This document shows, piece by piece, positions 8,278 through 16,837 of a stretch of DNA of 64,000 bases. The DNA lies in the NCBI GenBank assembly GCA_029202545.1, contig CP119311.1:248001-312000 (forward strand), given 5' to 3'. Within the stretch, counting starts at the first letter, position 1; each line of letters opens with the position of its first letter. The stretch comes from Candidatus Pseudobacter hemicellulosilyticus. Its GTDB lineage: Bacteria > Bacteroidota > Bacteroidia > Chitinophagales > Chitinophagaceae. The notes under the pieces are model-generated. The model worked only from the letters and a program-made list of their open reading frames with translations, was not told where the DNA came from and did no database searches. The position numbers were made by a program, and so were the translations under genes.

Positions 8278-9269
8278 AACTGCACGAAAACGAGCAATTG
8301 TTCAGGGAAGCCATCCAATTTACAGCACAGCAAATGGGTATTCCTGAAATATTCATTGAAAAGGATTACTGGGTGACTTTCGCCCTCTTTACCATTTTCA
8401 AAAGCGGGCTGGGAACTGAAGTGGTCTTTAAAGGAGGCACCTCCTTATTAAAGTGCTATGGCCTCATTAAACGATTTTCTGAGGACATCGACTTAGTAGT
8501 ACTTAGACGCGAAGGTGAGTCTAACAATAAACTGACCGGAAAGATCCGGGCCATCAGTGAAATCGTTTCTACAACTCTTCCGGAAGTTGATCTGCCAAAA
8601 GTAACCGTCAAAATGGGAATGAACAGGAAAACCGCTCACGCCTACAAAAAGCAGTTTCCCGGTGAATATGGCCAGATAAGGGATCTGATCATTGTAGAAG
8701 CAACTTGGCTGGGCTATTATGAACCTTATACTGAAATGCCGATCAACTCTTTTATCTATGACATGATGCTAAGTACGGGACAGCAGAAAATAGCAGAAGA
8801 ATACCATTTATTACCCTTTACAGCAAAAGTCTTGTCGCCAACACGAACTATCTGTGAAAAAATAATGAGTTTAGTACGATTCTCCTACAGTGAAGATCCT
8901 GTTGGGAATTTGCAACTTAAGATCCGTCATGCCTACGATCTGCATCAGCTATTAGGTGTGAAAGAATTTTCGGACTTTTTCAACTCAACTGAATTCACAG
9001 ATATGTTGTTGAAAGTGGGCCAGGACGATGTAGCCAGTTATAAATCAAACAATGAATGGCTCAGAAATCACCCTAATGAGTCCCTGATCTTCAAGCAACT
9101 TGAAAGTACCTGGGCAAAGATCCAGGGGACCTATAGTAATCAATTTAAAGCGATGCTGTTCAGCGAGGAAATCCCCACGGCCGATCAAATCCTGCAAACG
9201 CTGCAAATTATAAAGTTGAGACTATCCCCTATAAGCTGGACCATTGAGGTGCCAGAAAAGGTAAAATGA
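8274..9269 (+). CDS. AbiEii-like nucleotidyltransferase toxin (type IV)
   Basis: A 331-residue nucleotidyltransferase of the AbiEii/DUF1814 family. The active-site motifs are clear: GGTSLLK at 54-60 and SEDIDLVV at 69-76, the GS/T..DxD arrangement of DNA polymerase-beta-type transferases, plus a downstream region LSPTRTICEKIMSLVRFSY with the usual conserved lysine. Characterised relatives block growth, one mode being addition of nucleotides to tRNA ends, and give abortive phage resistance. I chose the ATG at 8274 because it overlaps the antitoxin stop as ATGA; an in-frame ATG at 8262 would add four residues. Expected roles are phage defence and segment stabilisation, here inferred. Confidence 0.88.
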   Translation: MKLHENEQLFREAIQFTAQQMGIPEIFIEKDYWVTFALFTIFKSGLGTEVVFKGGTSLLKCYGLIKRFSEDIDLVVLRREGESNNKLTGKIRAISEIVSTTLPEVDLPKVTVKMGMNRKTAHAYKKQFPGEYGQIRDLIIVEATWLGYYEPYTEMPINSFIYDMMLSTGQQKIAEEYHLLPFTAKVLSPTRTICEKIMSLVRFSYSEDPVGNLQLKIRHAYDLHQLLGVKEFSDFFNSTEFTDMLLKVGQDDVASYKSNNEWLRNHPNESLIFKQLESTWAKIQGTYSNQFKAMLFSEEIPTADQILQTLQIIKLRLSPISWTIEVPEKVK

Positions 9270-9320
9270 CGCTGTCCCTTACGGGTATTCCGATGGCATA
9301 GCTTTTGAATGTACAGGGGC

Positions 9321-10946
9321 ATGCAGAAACTCATCCTCCTTTTACTGACTATCAGTACTGTGTTTGTGGCCTGTTCCGACGAGGCCGGGAAAGACAAACA
9401 AGCTAAAAAAGAACTGTTGCCCCGTGACCGCAGCATTACTGCCGCCAATGCCTACAGCGATCTCTTCCTCGACAGCAATGCCGTAGAAGCTTTCATCAGG
9501 GAACAACAACTAAATGATACCCTGGCCGACGGCCTGCGGAATTTCTACAATTACCGCAACTACCAATACGCCTGGTTTGCCAGCGACGGCCTCACCGAAC
9601 AGGCACTGGGGTTCCGGAACCTGTACGACTATAATAAAGACAGCAGCACTAATCGAAAAACACTTGATAAGCAACTGGAAGCGCTTACCCTGGAAGACGA
9701 TCTCCGGGTAGCTGCCAACGACGCCGGCACCCGTAAAACGGAACTCCTGCTGACCTGGCGTTTCCTCAATTATCTTGGCGACACCTATAACAGCGACAAA
9801 AAACGCATCGCGGCCTTACAGCAGCTGGTGCCCGTCAAAAAATACAGCATTCCCGATCTTGTCAAACGCGATAAGGAAGAAGATGATGGCGCCACTGAAG
9901 CCTATCACCGCATGCAGCAACGCGTGGCTGAGCTGAACGAACAGCAGCAAAAAGGCGGCTGGCCGGCTATCCCAGCACCCAAAAAATCCTGGAAAAAAGG
10001 CAGCAGGGAGGCAGGTATCGTCCTGCTCAAAAAAAGATTACAGGCAGCAGGGCTGTCAACCGGCAAGGATACCAGCGCCAGCTACACGGATGAATTGGAA
10101 CCTGCTGTTAAACAGGCGCAGACCAGCTTTGGCCTGAAGGCCGATGGCATCATTACACCCGCCCTGGTCAAAGCACTGAACGTACCCCTGGAACAACGGA
10201 TGGAACAGGTGCTGGTCAATATGGAACGCATGCGCTGGATGCCCGCAGAGCCGCAGGGCAAACTGCTCCTGGTCAATATACCCGCTTTTACCCTCTACGC
10301 ACAGGAAGGCAATCAACCTGCATTTGCCATGGATATTGTAGTAGGGAAAGAAGGACATAGCACGGTCATGTTCACCGGCCAGCTGAACCAGGTAGTGTTC
10401 AGCCCCTACTGGAACCTTCCTTCCAGTATAGTCAGAAAGGAAGTATTACCACATATAGAAAAAGACAAAGGCTACCTGGCTAAAAATGATATGGAAGTGG
10501 TGGGAGAAGAAGGCGGCGTTCCCAAGATCCGCCAGCGGCCCGGCAACCAGAACCAGCTGGGTAAGGTCAAATTCCTGTTCCCCAATAGTTACAATATCTA
10601 TTTCCACGATACGCCTTTTAAAGAGTTGTTCAACAAAGACAACCGGGCCTATAGTCATGGCTGTATCCGCCTCAGGGAGCCGGCTAAATTAGCGCAGTAC
10701 CTGCTGCAGGATCAGCCGCAATGGACGCCCACAGCTATTGACAGCGCTATGAACAGTGGTAAGGAAAAATTTGTGAAAGTGAGTAACCCGGTACCGGTAC
10801 TGATCTACTATTATACAGCCTGGGTGGATGATAATAACCAGCTGCAGTTCCGTGATGATATCTATGGGCACGATAAAAAAATGGCCAGTAAGCTGCTGCT
10901 GCAAAATTCAGCTGCGCAACCACTGGCCATGCATTCGGATCGTTAG
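9321..10946 (+). CDS. YcbB-type L,D-transpeptidase lipoprotein
   Basis: A peptidoglycan cross-linking enzyme (about 541 residues). From the ATG at 9321 the signal peptide MQKLILLLLTISTVFVACSD has a lipobox ending at Cys17, so it is a probable lipoprotein; an ATG at 9309 adds four residues but has a poorer position relative to the AGGGG before 9321. An N-terminal scaffold is followed by a peptidoglycan-binding-like segment (AVKQAQTSFGLKADGIITPA) and the catalytic domain. The active-site motif is YSHGCIRLREP with Cys about 448. Proteins of this layout form 3-3 cross-links between meso-diaminopimelate residues. It lies 51 bases after the AbiE toxin gene on the same strand but is functionally unrelated and probably has its own promoter. 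A terminator follows at 10981. Confidence 0.9.
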   Translation: MQKLILLLLTISTVFVACSDEAGKDKQAKKELLPRDRSITAANAYSDLFLDSNAVEAFIREQQLNDTLADGLRNFYNYRNYQYAWFASDGLTEQALGFRNLYDYNKDSSTNRKTLDKQLEALTLEDDLRVAANDAGTRKTELLLTWRFLNYLGDTYNSDKKRIAALQQLVPVKKYSIPDLVKRDKEEDDGATEAYHRMQQRVAELNEQQQKGGWPAIPAPKKSWKKGSREAGIVLLKKRLQAAGLSTGKDTSASYTDELEPAVKQAQTSFGLKADGIITPALVKALNVPLEQRMEQVLVNMERMRWMPAEPQGKLLLVNIPAFTLYAQEGNQPAFAMDIVVGKEGHSTVMFTGQLNQVVFSPYWNLPSSIVRKEVLPHIEKDKGYLAKNDMEVVGEEGGVPKIRQRPGNQNQLGKVKFLFPNSYNIYFHDTPFKELFNKDNRAYSHGCIRLREPAKLAQYLLQDQPQWTPTAIDSAMNSGKEKFVKVSNPVPVLIYYYTAWVDDNNQLQFRDDIYGHDKKMASKLLLQNSAAQPLAMHSDR

Positions 10947-10980
10947 CGAATAATGGCATTTATCGATAGAGACCAATTCG

Positions 10981-11014
10981 GAAAAAGCATCGGCCTACGG
11001 ACCGGTGCTTTTTC
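10981..11014 (+). terminator. Rho-independent terminator after the L,D-transpeptidase
   Basis: GAAAAAGCATCGG at 10981-10993 pairs with CCGGTGCTTTTTC at 11002-11014, giving a 13-bp stem with one G-T pair and an 8-base loop; the 3' arm supplies the T run. It is 34 bases after the stop codon. Symmetry means it could act on either strand. Confidence 0.8.
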
Positions 11015-11037
11015 TTAGGATGTAGGGGAAGGAGATC

Positions 11038-11242
11038 TTTCTACTGTTTCAGGTGAAGCCTATTTCCTACAGCGTTTAGGGTATGGGGCTTTTCTACAAG
11101 GTTCACGGGCGGGATTGTAAAAGGGAATCATTTCTACGCGCATCGGTTCGGGATCAGAAAAGGGGGAATTATCTAAGGTTTTGGGGTTAGGGGTTTGGAT
11201 AGGGCTTTTCTACAATTACAGGTCGGGATACAAAAGGGGATT
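11038..11242. repeat. degenerate ~37-bp direct repeats between two transpeptidase genes
   Basis: The 375-base gap 10947-11321 has no credible gene. It holds three recognisable copies of one unit: 11091-11128, 11131-11169 and 11207-11242. Each begins TTTCTAC, passes through a CGGGAT core and ends AAAAGGGRAT or similar. A fourth, partial copy starts at 11038 (TTTCTACTGTTTCAGG). The first and third copies are also preceded by a shared GGG-rich lead-in ending GGGCTTTTCTACAA (11075-11099 and 11193-11215). Spacing is irregular, unlike CRISPR. Function unknown. Confidence 0.6.
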
Positions 11243-11321
11243 GGATATTGGAGGATTGATGAAAGGCAGTAGCGCCATCGCCTGCCTGCCTTTCGGTAGG
11301 GGTACTGAAACTATATGGACG

Positions 11322-12098
11322 TTAGCTATTGGTAACAAATGTTGAAGGCAGTGTGTCGATAGCCGCCAGCGCAGGCCTTACCAGCATTTTGGATTGGGCA
11401 ATATACTGCTGGTTGGTACTGTAGATGAACAGGCAGCTGCCACCACGAATAGTATTGATAATTGGCTTAGACAGTTTTTCCGGAACAGCGGGACAACCGA
11501 GGCTGCGACCCAGAAATCCCTGCTGGGCAATATTCCGCTCGCTCACATAGGCTGCTGCATGCACTACAATTTTCCGCATCAGGGCATTGTCGTTGATACC
11601 ATGTTCCTGGCCGTCCAGCTGCAGGGAATAACCATGCTGTCCCTTATAGGTATCACCGGTCACATAAAAACCCAGGCTGCTCTGGAAGCTCTCCGGCCTG
11701 TTGGAAAAACGGGTAGCCATCTGCTCACCGGAATTACGGCCATGGGACACATAAGTATGATACAGGAGCTTACCAGTTTTTATATCTACAATGAACAGCC
11801 GTTTCCGGGAAGAAGGCAGGCTGAAATCAACAATGCTCAGCACTTTGTCGTTCTCCAGCTCACCCGCTGCTTTCAGGCGCTCATATCCCTGAACCGCATA
11901 GTCAAAGGCTTCCCTTGACAGCTGGAGGCTGTCGAGTTTAAGCGAATGGTAATAACCAGCGTAGGCAGAGACTTTCTTTACAGGAGCGGCATTTACTGCA
12001 GGAGTGCGCTCAGCAGGCGCAGATAACGCTGACATTCCCAACACAACAATACCGGTGGCCACAATGGAAAAAAAGAGAACAGATTTTAAGTTTTGCAT
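11322..12098 (-). CDS. murein L,D-transpeptidase catalytic domain protein (YkuD_2-type)
   Basis: A 258-residue exported protein. Residues 1-28 form a signal peptide (hydrophobic stretch 7-26). The catalytic-like region carries His180 in KIVVHAAAYVSE and the motif FLGRSLGCPAVP with Cys202, matching the HxxxxxxxxxSxGC pattern of YkuD-type cysteine transpeptidases. This small family differs from the YcbB-type protein encoded convergently at 9321-10946. Expected location is the periplasm, acting on peptidoglycan or attaching proteins to it. It is monocistronic as far as the sequence shows, with 774 non-coding bases upstream. Confidence 0.88.
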   Translation of the reverse strand: MQNLKSVLFFSIVATGIVVLGMSALSAPAERTPAVNAAPVKKVSAYAGYYHSLKLDSLQLSREAFDYAVQGYERLKAAGELENDKVLSIVDFSLPSSRKRLFIVDIKTGKLLYHTYVSHGRNSGEQMATRFSNRPESFQSSLGFYVTGDTYKGQHGYSLQLDGQEHGINDNALMRKIVVHAAAYVSERNIAQQGFLGRSLGCPAVPEKLSKPIINTIRGGSCLFIYSTNQQYIAQSKMLVRPALAAIDTLPSTFVTNS

Positions 12099-12872
12099 GG
12101 ATTTGAATAATGGTTCTGTTTACAAAATTGATTTCTTTCCTTTTTAAACAGTAAGAATGAAGCGTCGGGTATAAGACGGTGACAGGTAAAGAAAGGAGGC
12201 ATGTGCAGGAGGGTTGGCAAAATTTTAACAACTGTACTTAGCACCCTGACCTATAGCAATATATGTCCGCAGGATGAATAAATTGCATAGCAAACCATAT
12301 GTCAGGTATTCCATGACAATCCGCCAATCACAGGCAATAATTCCACAAAAAAAGCCCATAAAGTGAGGCTATTCTACATTCCCCAAATTGGCCAGGGATG
12401 GGCGTTTCAATAAATCGCTGAAAATGAGCAGCTGGCATTTCAGCCTTTTTCTGGCACCATATTTACACTATATGTAGTATCTAACGAACGGTGATTTCCT
12501 GGAAACAAACATCAGTTCATTGTATGAAAGGATTAATTAAAGCAGAATACAGAAAATAGTCTTTTATTCAGATGAAGATGACTTGTAGTAAAATAGAAGT
12601 TGTTTAGATAAAATAGAAGTACTATCACAGTAATCCGCTATCCAATTATCCTTGAAGAAAGTGAACCGATGTAAACAAAAAGGAATAAGCGTTCACAGGA
12701 GGTGTGGTCTTTCAGATTACACCTTCTTTTTTTGCGCTTATGCAACCCATGCAAAAGGGTTATAGGTCCTATACGGATACAGCGGGTTACAGAATAGCCT
12801 CCAGCAATAGAATATGTAAATAGCTGTAGCGAAGTTTCCCAGCCGCTCACAGCAGGCACCTGTCTATTGATT
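12099..12872. other. 774-base gene-free stretch with hairpins
   Basis: No frame here looks like a gene. It must hold the promoter of the transpeptidase gene at 12098. I see a 12-base direct repeat TAAAATAGAAGT at 12589-12600 and 12609-12620, a hairpin followed by T residues at 12417-12450 (GCTGAAAATG pairing with CATTTCAGC), and a stronger terminator-like hairpin at 12698-12733. A weak minus-strand terminator (short stem, seven T) lies at about 12346-12374 and could end GH95 transcripts. Confidence 0.5.
12698..12733 (+). terminator. orphan plus-strand terminator-like hairpin
   Basis: AGGAGGTGT at 12697-12705 pairs with ACACCTTCT around 12719-12727 and is followed by seven T residues to 12733. 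It reads on the plus strand, yet no plus-strand gene lies upstream within more than 1.7 kb. It might end a small RNA or, less likely, antisense transcription. Confidence 0.45.
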
Positions 12873-15353
12873 TTAGCGAGTGAGTAAAGTATATGTCTTC
12901 CCCGCCTCCGTTGGCAGGTCATACAGCAGCGTAGGCGCCACCATAGGCAAAGCCAATAATGCCTTACTATTAATTACAGGCGCCGCTGTAACCGGTATGG
13001 CAAAATAAGTATTGGCGTTTAATGCTCCCTCGGGTACTGGTTTCGCCAGCCATGTGGTCCATAGGGTTCCCGCAGGCACCCGCAGGCGGCAGTTGCCGCC
13101 CAGCTTGGAGATAATTACAACCTTCACCAGTTGCCCATCTTCCCAGATCATTTCTTTTACCTCAAAACCACCGCGAGCGCGAAGCCCTGTTACCCGCCCA
13201 TTTTTCCATGTTGAAGGCAGGGCCGGTAACAACTGTACAGCACCATCATTACTTTGCAGCAGCATTTCCGTGATCCCGGAGGTACAGCCAAAATTGCCAT
13301 CTATCTGGAATGGCGGATGGGCATCAAATAAATTGGGATAGGTGCCCCCACCTTCTTTGTGTACCCCTACAGGGCTCAGTTGGTCGCGGATCAGTTTATA
13401 GGCATGATCCCCGTCTTTCATCTGCGCCCACCAGTTCACTTTCCAGCCCATGCTCCAGCCTGTGGAAATATCTCCCCGTTGTATAAGGGTGGTATAGGCT
13501 GCCCTGAATAATTCCGGTGTGCGATAGGGAGAGATCTGGTTGCCGGGGAACAGACCATATAAATGTGAGATATGCCGGTGATGATCTGTGGGATCATCCA
13601 GGTCTTCCAACCATTCCTGCAACTGTCCATGCTGCCCGATCTGCATCGGGGGCAATGCACTGCGCAGCTGCTGCAGCGTATCCCGGAAAGCAGCATCCTG
13701 CTGTAATACCTCCGAGGCGCTGATCACTGCCGAAAACAGGTCGAATACGATCTGGTTATCCATGGTAGTACCTGCATCAAAAGAAACTTTGGGGCGGATC
13801 TGTGGCGCATTCTCGGGTGAGGTCCCGGGATTCACTACCATCCAGCCTTTCTGCGGGTGCGGTACCAGGAAATCCCGGAAGAATAAGGCCGCGCCTTTTA
13901 ATGCCGGGTATACGGAGGCCAGGTATTGCTTATTCCCGCTGTACAGGAACTTATCCCAAAGGTGCATGCTCAGCCAGGCGCCGCCCATATTCCAGACACC
14001 CCAGTAAATATCATCCACCGGGCCGGTGATGCGCCAGATATCGGTATTGTGATGGGCCATCCAGCCCCTTGCGCCATACATGTTCCTGGCAGTGCCCTGA
14101 CCCGTGACAGACAGCTCCTTGATCAGTTGCACCAGTGGCTCGGCCAGCTCGGGCAGGTTATCCTTTTCTGCCGGCCAGTAGTTCATTTCTGTATTGATGT
14201 TGATAGTGTACTTGGCATCCCAGGGTGGCTCCATCTGGTAATTCCAGAGGCCTTGCAGGGTAGCAGGCTGACCACCTGGCTGCGAGCAGGAGATCAGCAG
14301 GTATCGTCCCAATTGAAAATATAAACTGACCAGCTGCGGATCATTGCCACCGGCAAAATTGGCCAGCCGCTGGTCAGTTGGCATCTTTGCAGCCTCTGTA
14401 ACGCCCAGGTCCAGGCTTACCCGGTTGAAAAAATGCTGGTAGGCTTTGACATGCTCCTGCCGCATTTTTTCATAAGATCGTTTGGCCGCTGCCTGTAAAT
14501 GCAGTGCTGCTTTCTTTACCGCATCACCGCTCAGGTCATTATAGTTTTTGAAATTAGTGGCCATAGAGATCAGGATCAGCGCGCTGCCGGCTTCCTGCAC
14601 AGTGATACTGGTATCCGTGCTGATCAATCTGCCACCTGTGGGCACTATGCGTACCACCCCGTTAAATTTCAAAACACCGCCCTCGATCCCTTCATGGCCT
14701 TCGGTAACGCCATCCAGCCGCAGTACATCTTTTAGAACAGTCCGCTTTGAAACCGGCTGTGGGGTAGCCAGCTTTGCCGTAAACGAGAGCTTACCGGCCT
14801 TACCGGCGCTGATACGAACCACTATCAGTTGCGCAGGTACAGAAGCAAAAGCTTCGCGCGTATAGACCACGCCATTCACGGTATACCGACAATAGCTGAT
14901 AGCTTTTTCAATATCGAGATCGCGGTAATAATCCGTGTATTGTTCATGACCGGGAAAGTCCAGCAGGAGATCTCCTAAAGGCTGGTACATCTGGCCAAAA
15001 GAAGGGGCCTGCATGGTCTGCCGGGCCAGTTCCTGCGCTGCACCCTGTTTGCCGGCAAAGATCAGCTCCCGGATCTCCGGCAGGGCTTTCAATGCAGCAG
15101 GGTTATCATTGCGGTGCGGACTTCCTGTCCATACCGTGGCCTCGTTGAGCTGTAACCGTTCTGTGGCCGGATTACTGAAGATCATAGCGCCTACTCTTCC
15201 ATTGCCGATGGGCAGGGCGCGGGTCCATTCCTCACCGGCAGGTTTATCATACCAGAGTTTTAATGCGCTCTCCTGCGCAGCGGCAGCGATCACCAGTAAA
15301 CAAAATAGCAGGAATAAGAAAAGGCTTCGGGGAAAACAGGATATGCGGGACAT
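12873..15353 (-). CDS. GH95 family glycoside hydrolase (alpha-L-fucosidase-like)
   Basis: An exported enzyme of 826 residues, the usual length for single-domain GH95. The signal peptide spans about 1-26 (LFLFLLFCLLVIAAAAQ). Characterised GH95 enzymes are inverting 1,2-alpha-L-fucosidases, with some alpha-L-galactosidases. The catalytic residues seem present: the Asn pair in ININTEMNYWPAE (385 and 387), Glu580 in GQLQEWLED, and Asp685 in HPPFQIDGNFG. I use the ATG at 15353; a longer reading needs a TTG at 15383 and would put ten extra residues before the signal. A hairpin at 15435-15476 separates it from the PUL genes upstream, so it probably has its own promoter. It would remove terminal fucose or galactose from plant or host glycans. 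Confidence 0.93.
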   Translation of the reverse strand: MSRISCFPRSLFLFLLFCLLVIAAAAQESALKLWYDKPAGEEWTRALPIGNGRVGAMIFSNPATERLQLNEATVWTGSPHRNDNPAALKALPEIRELIFAGKQGAAQELARQTMQAPSFGQMYQPLGDLLLDFPGHEQYTDYYRDLDIEKAISYCRYTVNGVVYTREAFASVPAQLIVVRISAGKAGKLSFTAKLATPQPVSKRTVLKDVLRLDGVTEGHEGIEGGVLKFNGVVRIVPTGGRLISTDTSITVQEAGSALILISMATNFKNYNDLSGDAVKKAALHLQAAAKRSYEKMRQEHVKAYQHFFNRVSLDLGVTEAAKMPTDQRLANFAGGNDPQLVSLYFQLGRYLLISCSQPGGQPATLQGLWNYQMEPPWDAKYTININTEMNYWPAEKDNLPELAEPLVQLIKELSVTGQGTARNMYGARGWMAHHNTDIWRITGPVDDIYWGVWNMGGAWLSMHLWDKFLYSGNKQYLASVYPALKGAALFFRDFLVPHPQKGWMVVNPGTSPENAPQIRPKVSFDAGTTMDNQIVFDLFSAVISASEVLQQDAAFRDTLQQLRSALPPMQIGQHGQLQEWLEDLDDPTDHHRHISHLYGLFPGNQISPYRTPELFRAAYTTLIQRGDISTGWSMGWKVNWWAQMKDGDHAYKLIRDQLSPVGVHKEGGGTYPNLFDAHPPFQIDGNFGCTSGITEMLLQSNDGAVQLLPALPSTWKNGRVTGLRARGGFEVKEMIWEDGQLVKVVIISKLGGNCRLRVPAGTLWTTWLAKPVPEGALNANTYFAIPVTAAPVINSKALLALPMVAPTLLYDLPTEAGKTYTLLTR

Positions 15354-15423
15354 GATGGCAGCAATTATTTGTCTAATGAACAATTCATCATGAATATAGG
15401 GATTATCGGGCAGGCGGGCAAGT

Positions 15424-15476
15424 GAAAAAGCGAAAGGATCGCTGCTGCAACAACAATTGACAGAAGCAGCGATCCT
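15424..15476 (-). terminator. terminator at the end of the PUL
   Basis: AGGATCGCTGCT at 15435-15446 and AGCAGCGATCCT at 15465-15476 form a perfect 12-bp stem with an 18-base loop. On the minus strand it is followed by TTTCGCTTTTTC (15434-15424). It lies 78 bases past the last PUL gene and upstream of GH95, so it should end the PUL transcript. Confidence 0.75.
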
Positions 15477-15553
15477 GTTGCCCGCTACCGGTTAACCTTT
15501 TGGGCCAACCGGCCTGATGGTCTACCGGAAGCGAGTGCCTGTTGTTACGTAAC

Positions 15554-16801
15554 TTATTGCATTGGCGCCGTCGGCTTGGCCGGGGTCAGCGCTATCTCTT
15601 TTTTAAACATCCTGCCGCCATCACCGCTAAGCCGCAGGTAATAATCGGAAGAGCAGGCCGTACCATCCTCATCCAGGGCCAGCATGCCTGAACCCGCAGG
15701 TACATCCGCAGCGGTGGGGGCAGTCTTGGCAATCTGGTTGCCCTCATTGTATTCATCGAACATGGAAATATAAATACCCTGGCAACCGAGGCGGGTCATA
15801 TTGTAAAACTGCCGCCACATGAACTCGCCATGGACCCGTTGCCGCTCCTGCAGGTCACCCGGCATTACGCAGGGCTGGTAATCGATCCCATTCGCTTTGC
15901 AGAAATTGAGGTCCGGATAATTGACATCCGACAGGAACTGGTCCGATTCACTGATCTTACTATAACGGCCCACCATCCAGGGCGACAGCATATTGAAAGC
16001 CTTATACACTTCAATGAACCCGGGCCGGGAATCACTGGTCTGCCGGCGCCAGTGGGTGGGCACCCCGCCGATCACATAACAGCCCTGTTCCTTGAACCAG
16101 TTGATCAGGTCAATACAGGGCGCAGCAGCCCAGGGATGGTTATTATCGCTGAAGCCAAAACCCCAGATGCAGACAACCGGTTTGCCGTTCTGTCTGGCAT
16201 AGGCGGATGAGCTGGTATAGGTCTTCATTTTATTGGTCCAGTCGGTCTTTACTTCGCTCTGCATATTGGTCCAGCCCGTAACATCATACATGATGTAGAA
16301 CTTCCGCCCATATTTCTCTGCAGCAGCACGGACTTTGGCAGTCACGGCATCCCGGACAGGTCCTTCAATGCCATTGGGGTTGAAACGTTGCAGGGCCGCC
16401 ACATCCAGGTTATACTGTTTCATCCAGGAGAAGTGGGTCTCCACGGTCTGGTCGTTAAAGGACGAGAAGAGATGGGCGGGCTGACCATTGCCCAGGTTGG
16501 CCCAGCCGGTGGCATAGGTATGAGTGTATTCACTGACGTCGGGCCAGGACTTGATACCATTATTGGTGGCAGCCGGGATCTTTGCCCAGTCCTGGGTCCA
16601 GTGCCACCAGGCGTCAATGGGCGAGCCATCGCCTTTGGCGGCAAACCAGCCCTGGTAACCGACCGTGATCTTCCCCACCACATCGCCAGCGGGTGAGGGC
16701 CAGGAGACGGGTGGCTTTTCCGGTTCGTCCCCACCATTGCTTTTCCCACAGGCGCCCAGCATCAGCAAGGCTACTATCAGCCATCCATATCGATTACTCA
16801 T
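15554..16801 (-). CDS. GH71/99-like glycoside hydrolase lipoprotein, copy A
   Basis: A 415-residue probable surface or periplasmic lipoprotein; the signal ends in LIVALLMLGAC with lipobox Cys18. The fold motif GYQGWFAAKGDG and later SPWMVGRYS and MFDEYNEGNQI match the GH71/GH99-like (alpha/beta)8 group. The Glu350-x-x-Glu353 pair in DEYNEG resembles the EWHEG catalytic motif of GH99 endo-alpha-mannanases. Activity on alpha-mannan-type or other alpha-linked glycans is a reasonable guess; members of this subgroup are scarcely characterised. It is the last gene of the PUL and a paralogue of the gene at 19012-20313, with which it shares gene-wide motifs (GYQGWFAA, WPDV, H-FxWMK, DEY/IxEG). Confidence 0.8.
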   Translation of the reverse strand: MSNRYGWLIVALLMLGACGKSNGGDEPEKPPVSWPSPAGDVVGKITVGYQGWFAAKGDGSPIDAWWHWTQDWAKIPAATNNGIKSWPDVSEYTHTYATGWANLGNGQPAHLFSSFNDQTVETHFSWMKQYNLDVAALQRFNPNGIEGPVRDAVTAKVRAAAEKYGRKFYIMYDVTGWTNMQSEVKTDWTNKMKTYTSSSAYARQNGKPVVCIWGFGFSDNNHPWAAAPCIDLINWFKEQGCYVIGGVPTHWRRQTSDSRPGFIEVYKAFNMLSPWMVGRYSKISESDQFLSDVNYPDLNFCKANGIDYQPCVMPGDLQERQRVHGEFMWRQFYNMTRLGCQGIYISMFDEYNEGNQIAKTAPTAADVPAGSGMLALDEDGTACSSDYYLRLSGDGGRMFKKEIALTPAKPTAPMQ

Positions 16802-16837
16802 TACAGTAAGTTTTAAATGAAAAATACCAACAGGAAG

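Noticed and set aside
7414..9269. AbiE module as part of an integrated phage or integron
   Set aside because: No integrase, transposase, attachment repeats or phage genes in the window; only base composition suggests transfer.
11038..11242. Repeats between the transpeptidases as a CRISPR array
   Set aside because: Spacing is uneven, copies are imperfect and no cas genes are present.
12638..12922. Minus-strand open frame just beyond the GH95 gene
   Set aside because: It overlaps the end of GH95 and contains a terminator-like hairpin; no conserved motif seen.
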